From the NCBI GenBank assembly GCA_036397995.1, contig DASWHX010000103.1, positions 1 to 22,913 on the forward strand: a stretch of DNA of 22,913 nt, given 5' to 3'. A model generated the notes under the pieces. It was not told the DNA's origin and did no database searches. It worked only from the letters and a program-made list of their open reading frames with translations. Shown here in pieces: positions 17,774-22,913 of the stretch (positions are counted from its first letter, which is position 1; every line of letters starts with the position of its first letter). The DNA comes from DASWHX01 sp036397995 (GTDB lineage: Bacteria > Bacteroidota > Bacteroidia > Cytophagales > Cyclobacteriaceae). The translations under genes and the position numbers were made by a program.

Positions 17774-19465
17774 ATGGCAAAAAAATCTACGCAACCAAAA
17801 AAAACAATCAGAAAATCTGTAAAATCGAAAGGCAAAAAATCAGTTAAAAGACCATCTCCAAAAAAACCAAAGAAAATCACTGGCAAAACTCCCGGGAAAT
17901 CCAGGCAAAGAAAATTGAAAGTAACCGGCACAACCCGAAAGGTAGCAGCCGCAACTAAATCAAAATCAAAAACTCAGGGAAAAAAATCTACAGGATTGTC
18001 TCCCAAACCTTTGAATGGAATTTCCGATATCCGCAGATTCTTTTTCAGAAATGAAACACCTGTTTATTTTATTTCAGCTACAAATTTTAACCTGTTAGGT
18101 GCCGACGAATGGATCAAGGGGTTTAAGTTCATTACTTACATTGAATGTTTCGATGGCCTTCATCCTAACGTGTTTAGTCCGAAGCAACAAATTGAACATG
18201 ATGAATTTGAAAGTATTGAAGATATCAACAACTATTTACTTGAGCATAAAGAAGTAATAGATTATCTGGAATCCAGGAAGAATTCAAAAAAGACCGGTAA
18301 AGTGCTCTTCTTAATGTTTGACTCCAAGACTGAGAAACTTGCAAAGAAACTTGGATTGGAGATATGCTTTCCTTCAGCTAAAATGAGGAGCTTTATGGAT
18401 AATAAAGTAAACACAAACCGGATCGCCGAGAAAGCGGGCGTGCCACCTGTTCCCTATGTGCTGGCTAAAGTTACCAGCTACGTTAAACTTCAACAAGTTT
18501 CAAAAAAACTAGGCGGGGATTTGGTAGTACAATTACCATATGGTGATTCAGGTCACACTACTTTCTTTATTTCAAATGAAGATGATTGGGATAAGTACGC
18601 TGATGAAATTATAAGCGAGAAGGAAGTAAAAATCATGAAGCGTATTAATTGCCGTGGAGCGGCTATTGAGGCGTGTGTAACCAGGTATGGAACAATCGTT
18701 GCTCCGTTAATGACAGAGTTGGTTGGTTTCAAAGAATTAACTCCGTACCGGGGAGGCTGGTGCGGGAATGAAATATTCGCAGAAGCCTTTACGCCTGCCA
18801 TTAGGAGAAAAGCCAGGCAATACACGCGGAAATTTGGAGACCAATTGATGAAGGAGGGTTACAAAGGATATTTTGAACTGGATTTCTTAATCGAAGAAAG
18901 TACTGATAATATTTATTTGGGTGAACTGAATCCGAGAGTTACGGGGGCAAGCTCCATTACGAATCACGCAGTTTTTGCACTGGCTGATGCCCCATTGTTT
19001 GTTTTCCACTTACTGGAATGGATGAATTATCCTTATAAATTGAATCCTAAAACTATTACAAACAGGTGGTTTAAACCTGAAAACATAGATACCTGGAGCC
19101 AACTGGTAATCAAGCATACCGAAGATTCGGTAGAAATTATAACTGACGCTCCCCGTTCCGGAATCTGGCGGATGATGCAAGATGGAAGTATAAAATTTGA
19201 CAGGATGGATACACACCGGCGGGCTGTGGAAAAATCAACCGAGGCTTTCTTCCTGCGAATTTCCCGGAAAGGTGATTATTTATACGAAGGTGCCGACATG
19301 GGTATCCTGGTAATGCGAGGCAGATTAATGACTAATGAGTTTAAATTAACTGGGCGCGCAATTAACTGGATAGATGCCATTCGAAATCTATATAAGAGCG
19401 AAGCTCCGCATGACTATTTCAAGACAAGGGAAAAAGTGGGTATAGCTGGATTTAAAATGATGTAA
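17774..19465 (+). CDS. ATP-grasp ligase with histone-H1-like lysine-rich N-terminal tail
   Basis: 563 residues. Residues 1-71 contain 24 lysines and 5 arginines plus many Ser, Thr and Pro, and look disordered, like a bacterial histone-H1-type tail. From about residue 85 a pre-ATP-grasp and ATP-grasp region follows, resembling biotin carboxylase/carboxylate-amine ligases: SFMDNKVNTNRIAEKAGVP, the ATP-binding strand VVQLPYGDSG, ELDFLIEE, and the metal-binding ELNPRVTGASS (Glu384, Asn386, Arg388). Such enzymes activate a carboxylate as an acyl phosphate and join it to an amine, thiol or bicarbonate. There is no biotin carrier partner nearby, so an amide or peptide ligase is the likelier role. 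Its stop overlaps the start of the C45 hydrolase gene by one base (TAATG), suggesting tight pairing of an amide-forming with an amide-acting enzyme. The substrate is unknown. Confidence 0.85.
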   Translation: MAKKSTQPKKTIRKSVKSKGKKSVKRPSPKKPKKITGKTPGKSRQRKLKVTGTTRKVAAATKSKSKTQGKKSTGLSPKPLNGISDIRRFFFRNETPVYFISATNFNLLGADEWIKGFKFITYIECFDGLHPNVFSPKQQIEHDEFESIEDINNYLLEHKEVIDYLESRKNSKKTGKVLFLMFDSKTEKLAKKLGLEICFPSAKMRSFMDNKVNTNRIAEKAGVPPVPYVLAKVTSYVKLQQVSKKLGGDLVVQLPYGDSGHTTFFISNEDDWDKYADEIISEKEVKIMKRINCRGAAIEACVTRYGTIVAPLMTELVGFKELTPYRGGWCGNEIFAEAFTPAIRRKARQYTRKFGDQLMKEGYKGYFELDFLIEESTDNIYLGELNPRVTGASSITNHAVFALADAPLFVFHLLEWMNYPYKLNPKTITNRWFKPENIDTWSQLVIKHTEDSVEIITDAPRSGIWRMMQDGSIKFDRMDTHRRAVEKSTEAFFLRISRKGDYLYEGADMGILVMRGRLMTNEFKLTGRAINWIDAIRNLYKSEAPHDYFKTREKVGIAGFKMM

Positions 19466-20457
19466 TGCACCTGTGCGTAAATTTTGTTCATGAAGAAAAA
19501 CCCGGCCCTAAATGGCTGGAAATTTTTGATCGCACCTGGCCTTATTATCAGAAGTGGTTCTTATCTGATAACAACAAAGAACGCCCGGGATACCTGACCT
19601 GTGTCGAAAATTTTCAGAAATTTTTGCCCGAGCTTTACCCGGTTTATAATGAAATTGTGGAAACCGCGGGTGGAGGAGATCTTGCCGCAAGATACCTGAG
19701 CATGTTTAATCCCCCTGCCTACATGTCAGGTTGTACGCAGTTGGCCTGGAAAAAAGAAAATGTGGCTCTGATCAGAAATTACGATTACGATTCAAAATTC
19801 TTTGAGGGTACCATGCTCTATTCAAATTGGCTAAAGCCTGTAATTGCCATGGTCGATTGCAATTGGGGAGTGTTGGATGGTATAAACAAAGACGGTCTTT
19901 CCATTTCATTAACTTTTGGAGGCCGCAATATTACCGGATTTGGATTTGGGATTCCGGTCGTGCTAAGATACCTGCTTGAAACTTGCAGCACAGTGGGAGC
20001 GTGCATGATCAAGCTGCAAAAAATTCCCATTCATATGTCTTATAATCTGACTATCGTTGATGCGTCGGGAGATTTTGCGACCGTATTTCTCAGCCCCGAC
20101 CGGCCAATAACAACATCCTATTCCCGGGTAACTGCCAATCATCAGTCTGAAGTGGAGTGGATGGACTATGCAATCCTTACTTCAACCAGGGAAAGGGAAA
20201 ACTTTTTGAATAATGTGCTTAATGATCCTGCAATCACTGAAGAACAGGTAGTGCAAAAGTTCTTCCAGAAACCGGTCTACCAGCTAAAGCATGACAAGGG
20301 ATTGGTGACTTTATACACCGCCCTGTACCATCCGCAAACCCGCGATTTGCAAATCATGTGGCCGGATAAATCAGTATTTCAATCCTTTGATTATTTTACA
20401 GAGAGAAAAGTGTACGTCACGCTGGGGAGACCGGTTTCGGGAAAACTTACTCTTTAA
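19465..20457 (+). CDS. C45-type Ntn-hydrolase (penicillin acyltransferase-like)
   Basis: 330 residues. Peptidase C45/acyl-CoA:6-aminopenicillanate acyltransferase relatives are made as precursors that cut themselves before a cysteine, which then serves as nucleophile. Here an 89-residue leader precedes Cys90 in YMSGCTQLAW; the following LIRNYDYD (residues about 104-111), GLSISLTFGG, TANHQSEVEW and the STRERENFL region fit the family. Members hydrolyse or transfer acyl groups on amides. No signal peptide is visible, so it should act in the cytoplasm with the other operon enzymes, unlike secreted bile-salt or penicillin acylases. It is the last gene of the operon and overlaps the ATP-grasp gene by one base. 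Its last seven codons, including the stop, lie within a direct repeat that is found again next to gldH. Confidence 0.87.
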   Translation: MHLCVNFVHEEKPGPKWLEIFDRTWPYYQKWFLSDNNKERPGYLTCVENFQKFLPELYPVYNEIVETAGGGDLAARYLSMFNPPAYMSGCTQLAWKKENVALIRNYDYDSKFFEGTMLYSNWLKPVIAMVDCNWGVLDGINKDGLSISLTFGGRNITGFGFGIPVVLRYLLETCSTVGACMIKLQKIPIHMSYNLTIVDASGDFATVFLSPDRPITTSYSRVTANHQSEVEWMDYAILTSTRERENFLNNVLNDPAITEEQVVQKFFQKPVYQLKHDKGLVTLYTALYHPQTRDLQIMWPDKSVFQSFDYFTERKVYVTLGRPVSGKLTL

Positions 20458-20472
20458 TTTTCAGGCTGAAAA
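20437..20472. repeat. 36-bp direct repeat, left copy
   Basis: Identical to 22130-22165 except T at 20451 versus C at 22144. It contains the last codons and stop of the C45 gene on the plus strand (SGKLTL then TAA). Read on the minus strand it also carries the last codons of gldH (QPEN then TAA). It marks the left edge of the inserted segment. Confidence 0.93.
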
Positions 20473-20475
20473 TTA
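20455..20475. terminator. weak bidirectional hairpin at end of the C45 operon
   Basis: TAATTTTCA, loop GGC, TGAAAATTA: nine-base perfect arms starting on the C45 stop codon. The stem is AT-rich with no U-tract, so termination would be weak. The core TTTTCA-GGC-TGAAAA is kept in the right repeat copy (22151-22165), where it lies inside the end of gldH. Confidence 0.4.
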
Positions 20476-20483
20476 TAATTGGA

Positions 20484-20591
20484 TTACACTTCAGATCTAG
20501 CCCTAATTGAAAGGATATAATTTTCAAAGTCCTTTTGCTCTTTCTCTGCCAATTTCCTTAGTTTTTTAAAAGGTTTCCGGCGTCTATGCAT
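20484..20591 (-). other. possible 35-residue basic small ORF or gene remnant
   Basis: An ATG at 20589-20591 (minus strand) opens 35 codons ending in TAA at 20484-20486. The product begins MHRRRKPFKKLRKLAEKEQ, is strongly basic, and looks like one amphipathic helix. It sits just inside the left repeat of the inserted segment, pointing outward. It could be a real small protein, the tail of a decayed gene (for example a DNA-binding or recombinase protein) or chance. I recognise no family. Confidence 0.25.
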
Positions 20592-20868
20592 AAGGGTTCA
20601 TTATCTTATCTTTCATATAAGTAAAGGCAATCATTGTAAAATATGCAAATAATTGCTTTACTAATTAACCCCAAAAAGCTCATTTATTACCTTTTATCAC
20701 CTAAAATGTATCATTAAGTGAATGTTTTTCGTTAACTTGTAAATAAGACTAAGAAAAAGGTAACTTTTGCAGTCATTTTATTAAATGCATTTTCTTGCAT
20801 GCTTTTATCCTGGATATTTTTTTGTAATTTATCATCCCCTTATAAAGTTGAGGTGAAAATTTAAAATA
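20592..20868 (+). promoter_or_regulatory. AT-rich leader region of the toxin-antitoxin-like pair
   Basis: No gene is seen here. A TTG at 20737-20739 followed 21 bases later by TAACTTTTG (20761-20769), one T longer than TAnnTTTG, is a possible promoter for the gene at 20869. Downstream, ATGCA and TGCAT arms separated by six bases (about 20785-20800) form a small palindrome that could be an operator, as expected for an autoregulated toxin-antitoxin unit. Both calls are weak. Confidence 0.3.
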
Positions 20869-21291
20869 ATGGAAGCAACTGCAGAAATCACAAACAAAAT
20901 CAATAAGCTTTATTATAGTGCAACTGTTATCTATGCAGAAGCATCAGAACAAGAATGGATTGATAATTTATTAGATGGAATTAATGCGCATAAAATAGAG
21001 CTTCAAACCCTAAATGATTTGTTTGAGGAAACTTTGAATGATGTTTATGGTGAGGCATCAAAATTATCTAGCAAAAAAGATTATATTATTTACAAAGAAA
21101 TCCTTCAGCCATTATATGATATATCTGAAAAACTGTATCATCAGGCATCTCATCATTCTTGGAAGGGTTGTTTCAATACAGAAATGAATGATTTTTCAAT
21201 TTTGAAAGAAGATCTACATGAATTATTAATAGATCTGGAAAAAACAATTAAGGGGAACAAGAAATCCGAACAATTATTAAGGATAAAATAA
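20869..21291 (+). CDS. unknown 140-residue acidic protein, candidate antitoxin partner
   Basis: I do not recognise the family. The protein is helical and rich in Glu, Asp, Lys, Leu and Tyr, with no signal peptide or membrane segment. A short motif, Tyr-x-[Glu/Gln]-Ala-Ser, occurs three times: YAEAS at 22-26, YGEAS at 60-64 and YHQAS at 90-94, which suggests helical repeats. It lacks a visible helix-turn-helix, ribbon-helix-helix or AbrB motif, so it is not a standard DNA-binding antitoxin. Its stop is followed at once by an ATG (21292) and, seven bases after the stop, by the TTG start of a RelE/HigB-like gene. This upstream, touching position is what one expects of an antitoxin. Low GC like the surrounding insert suggests it arrived with it. 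The coding call is likely; the antitoxin role is an inference from position. Confidence 0.65.
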   Translation: MEATAEITNKINKLYYSATVIYAEASEQEWIDNLLDGINAHKIELQTLNDLFEETLNDVYGEASKLSSKKDYIIYKEILQPLYDISEKLYHQASHHSWKGCFNTEMNDFSILKEDLHELLIDLEKTIKGNKKSEQLLRIK

Positions 21292-21298
21292 ATGAAAT

Positions 21299-21700
21299 TT
21301 GGCCCTTCTAGAATCCCAAACTTATCAAAAGGCATATCAAAAATTAGTTAAAAAGAAAACCTCATATAACTCCATTAATCAGGATTTGCATGAATTTTTT
21401 AATGAACATAAATTTGATGAGATATGGCAAATGAGGTTTTTTTTAAGAGGGAATGGTGGTGTTCGATTGCTCAAATTAAGACTGAAAAATAACAAGCAAA
21501 AAAGGGGTGCGAGCGGTGGCTATAGATTAATTGTTCGTTGTCAACAAAATACCAAAGAAATCTGCTTGTTATATATTTATCCTAAGACCGGGCCTCTAAG
21601 ACAAGAGAATATTGAAGATACTTTTGAAATAAAATTGTTGAAAAAATATAACGAACAAAGAAAACAAGGAACTCTAGTCCTTTCAAATATACCTATATGA
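21299..21700 (+). CDS. RelE/HigB-like toxin, non-ATG start or disrupted 5' end
   Basis: 133 residues if started at TTG 21299; there is no in-frame ATG before the conserved part and a TGA (21293-21295) lies just upstream in frame. The central block, KLRLKNNKQKRGASGGYRL, then ICLLYIYPKTG, resembles the RelE/HigB superfamily pattern of basic strand, GKSGGYR turn and hydrophobic strand ending YxKxxx. Toxins of this fold cut mRNA, often on the ribosome, and are neutralised by a cognate antitoxin. The only ATG at the junction, 21292-21294, directly after the upstream stop, reads a different frame and ends after 19 codons. A single extra base in the AAATTT run would explain this, so the gene may be inactive, may use TTG, or may need frameshifting. 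The family assignment is by eye and moderate. Confidence 0.6.
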   Translation: MALLESQTYQKAYQKLVKKKTSYNSINQDLHEFFNEHKFDEIWQMRFFLRGNGGVRLLKLRLKNNKQKRGASGGYRLIVRCQQNTKEICLLYIYPKTGPLRQENIEDTFEIKLLKKYNEQRKQGTLVLSNIPI

Positions 21701-22129
21701 TCACATACCAGGACAGTGCCAAATTATGCATAAACTCCGCGACTAAGTAACTGCATAAAGGATTTAAATTTGCAAACGGTTTTCGAGTATAGCTAAAAAT
21801 GGGTTTACAATAAGTGGCCAATTCCGAATTGTCATAATCTTTCTTTTTGATAATCTCCTTTAAGGAAGTATTGTTTTCGACTAACTAAGATTTCTCAAAT
21901 TATACATTACCTCTTAACATACTTTAATTATGAAAACCTGAATACTGGGAGAATCTTGCTAGGCCTAATTCGTTTTTTCGCTTCTTCCAATAATTTATAT
22001 ATTTTGGGATACTATCATGGTGGCGGTCTTAAAGAAAGAAGAACCTTACGGGAAAAGTATCATTAATTCAATTCCAATTTCCGAGATTACTATAAGGATT
22101 TATAAGTAGAATTCTTTATTTCCCGACAA
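21701..22129. other. non-coding right part of the inserted segment
   Basis: There is no convincing gene in these 429 bases. Stops are frequent in all frames. A minus-strand frame without a start, 21928-22011, reads a protein-like basic tail (LLEEAKKRIRPSKILPVF) and could be the end of a decayed gene. ACCAGGACAGTGCCA near 21707-21721 faintly recalls insertion-sequence ends, but no partner end was found. The 8-base sequence TGCATAAA occurs twice near 21725 and 21752. Confidence 0.4.
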
Positions 22130-22137
22130 TCGGGAAA
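22119..22137. repeat. inverted repeat spanning the right repeat boundary
   Basis: TTTCCCGA, loop CAA, TCGGGAAA: eight-base perfect arms. The right arm is the first eight bases of the right direct-repeat copy; the left arm lies in the insert. It could be a recombinase-binding core, a hairpin terminator for minus-strand reading, or one of the short palindromes common between Bacteroidota genes. Confidence 0.6.
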
Positions 22138-22165
22138 ACTTACCCTTTAATTTTCAGGCTGAAAA
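22130..22165. repeat. 36-bp direct repeat, right copy
   Basis: It matches 20437-20472 at 35 of 36 bases. On the minus strand it encodes the last codons of gldH. On the plus strand it still spells the end of the C45 protein, Ser-Gly-Lys-Leu-Thr-Leu-stop, although no C45 gene precedes it here. The single mismatch (C at 22144) is silent in that frame (ACT to ACC, Thr). Confidence 0.93.
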
Positions 22166-22635
22166 AATTCCACCCGTGCTCCAACCGACATAATATTGCC
22201 AAGAGTATCTTTACGCATCATTTGCGCGAAATGTAAACTATAACTTCCTGATGCAGTGAACTTATAATTTTCAAAAACTTTGAACTGATGATCGAAAATG
22301 TCTCCAACTCCGCTTGAACCGAAAGGTTCACCTGTTTGTGAATGAAACAACTGAAAATTCAGAAGCTGATCCTCCAACACTTTATTCAGAGAGTCCTTTA
22401 ACTGGCATTGAATATAAATATTTTGAAAGGGATATGAAGCAGTATTTCTGAGGTTCATATAAAGGCTATATGTGGAATTGCTGTCTGTTATGTGGAATGA
22501 AAAAGATTTAAGTGAATCTTTATGCCAGTATTTTTGGGAGAAATTTTCATTGGTTTCAAAAATCCTTTCAGAATCGCATGATATTAACACGCCTGCTAAT
22601 AGGAAGATGATAAAAATATTATGAATTCTTATCAT
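22147..22635 (-). CDS. gldH: gliding motility lipoprotein GldH
   Basis: 162 residues from the start at 22635. A longer open frame extends upstream, but this ATG (MIRIHNIFIIFLLAGVLISC) gives a clear lipoprotein signal with an LISC lipobox, so the mature protein is lipid-anchored in the envelope. The rest fits GldH, an essential part of Bacteroidota gliding and type IX secretion systems: YWHKDSLKSFSFHITDS, YSLYMNLRNTASYPFQNIYI, GSSGVGDIFDH and the end AQMMRKDTLGNIMSVGARVEF are the family's recurring landmarks. Its start overlaps the end of ricT by 17 bases on the same strand, an order I know from other Bacteroidota. The last codons lie in the right direct-repeat copy, so the gene kept its full 3' end after the insertion. 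Confidence 0.88.
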   Translation of the reverse strand: MIRIHNIFIIFLLAGVLISCDSERIFETNENFSQKYWHKDSLKSFSFHITDSNSTYSLYMNLRNTASYPFQNIYIQCQLKDSLNKVLEDQLLNFQLFHSQTGEPFGSSGVGDIFDHQFKVFENYKFTASGSYSLHFAQMMRKDTLGNIMSVGARVEFFQPEN

Positions 22636-22912
22636 TAGGTCTTTGCCTGTTATTAGGGTTCCGATTCTTGCGTTTTTTGTTCTTCCGTTTTTTGCGTCCG
22701 CCTTTATCTGCAAATTTTTTATCCAGACGTTCCAAATCACGGCTAATCGCTCTGACTTTTTCTTCACGGGCAAAGTCGGTATCTTCAAGCAGTGTAGCGG
22801 GTTTTTTGCCTTGTTTATTCAGGCTTTGAATTTCTACAACACGGGATACATCCACCGGATGCCAGGTGTTTTCGCCCTCATATCCAAACCACATAAGCTT
22901 TCTAAAGATGTC
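22619..22912 (-). CDS. ricT: PSP1-domain protein RicT (YaaT), C-terminal part (5' end outside window)
   Basis: The frame is open to the window edge, so only about 97 C-terminal residues are present. DIFRKLMWFGYEGENTWHPVDV is the characteristic end of the PSP1 domain in Bacteroidota RicT/YaaT proteins. It is followed by a linker and a disordered, very basic tail (GGRKKRKNKKRKNR onward), common in this group. In Bacillus, RicT works with RicA and RicF in an Fe-S complex that affects RNA maturation and phosphorelays; in Bacteroidota the gene usually precedes gldH, and its role there is less clear. An internal ATG at 22894 is not the true start because conserved residues continue upstream of it. 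The 3' end overlaps gldH by 17 bases. Confidence 0.85.
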   Translation of the reverse strand, partial: DIFRKLMWFGYEGENTWHPVDVSRVVEIQSLNKQGKKPATLLEDTDFAREEKVRAISRDLERLDKKFADKGGRKKRKNKKRKNRNPNNRQRPNDKNS

Positions 22913-22913
22913 T

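Larger units (their letters stand above)
20437..22165. mobile_element. inserted segment bounded by 36-bp direct repeats, carrying a toxin-antitoxin-like pair
   Basis: The two 36-bp repeats each hold the 3' ends of both flanking convergent genes. The simplest history is a single ancestral junction that was duplicated when about 1.66 kb (20473-22129) entered. The net gain is 1693 bases. The interior is visibly more AT-rich than the flanks and holds two small genes plus non-coding DNA. No recombinase or transposase gene is present and no terminal inverted repeats are evident. A 36-base duplication is longer than usual insertion-sequence target duplications (2-14 bases) and more like att sites of integrative elements, so this may be a decayed or trans-mobilised mini-element, or a product of illegitimate duplication. 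The structure is seen directly; the mechanism is inferred. Confidence 0.7.

Noticed and set aside
21292..21351. 19-codon ORF starting at the ATG directly after the unknown gene
   Set aside because: It is not treated as a gene because it is very short and overlaps the toxin frame; it is better read as evidence of a frame disruption.

Overview
The window comes from a member of the Bacteroidota. The evidence is a ricT-gldH pair at the right end (gldH belongs to the gliding/type IX secretion set of this phylum), several lipoproteins with a short lysine-rich signal peptide and an LISC lipobox, a TlpA-like thioredoxin lipoprotein with a long N-terminal part, a TAnnTTTG-type promoter box, and starts without obvious Shine-Dalgarno sequences. 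I cannot place it securely below phylum; a gliding Cytophagales-like lineage is a guess.

Layout. 2-2523 (+): the 3' end of a large FAD/Fe-S oxidoreductase gene, overlapping asparagine synthetase asnB by one base. 2530-7019 (-): a thioredoxin-family lipoprotein, an amidohydrolase lipoprotein of the D-aminoacylase type that has lost its HxH metal motif, and a UbiH-like FAD monooxygenase. 7137-12105 (+): a membrane-anchored protein with three helix-hairpin-helix units, then a 1335-residue UPF1-like helicase ending in what looks like a degenerate Vsr/DUF559-type nuclease domain.

12272-20457 (+): a tight six-gene operon: class III aminotransferase, nitrilase-family amidase, VOC protein, Orn/Lys/Arg-decarboxylase-family PLP enzyme, ATP-grasp ligase and C45-type Ntn-hydrolase. 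The gaps are 7, 2, 2 and 37 bases, followed by a one-base overlap. It makes and breaks C-N bonds around an amine, but I recognise no named pathway. It is the best candidate here for an undescribed metabolic system. Three of its proteins carry lysine-rich tails.

20437-22165: an inserted segment. A 36-bp direct repeat with one mismatch (20437-20472 and 22130-22165) contains both the last codons of the C45 gene (+) and the last codons of gldH (-). Before insertion the two genes must have met tail to tail with interlocked stop codons. The AT-rich insert carries a two-gene toxin-antitoxin-like unit whose RelE/HigB-like toxin has its best ATG in the wrong frame, plus small ORF remnants. Right of it, gldH and the 3' part of ricT run on the minus strand to the window edge. 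I saw no tRNA, rRNA, CRISPR array or complete insertion sequence.
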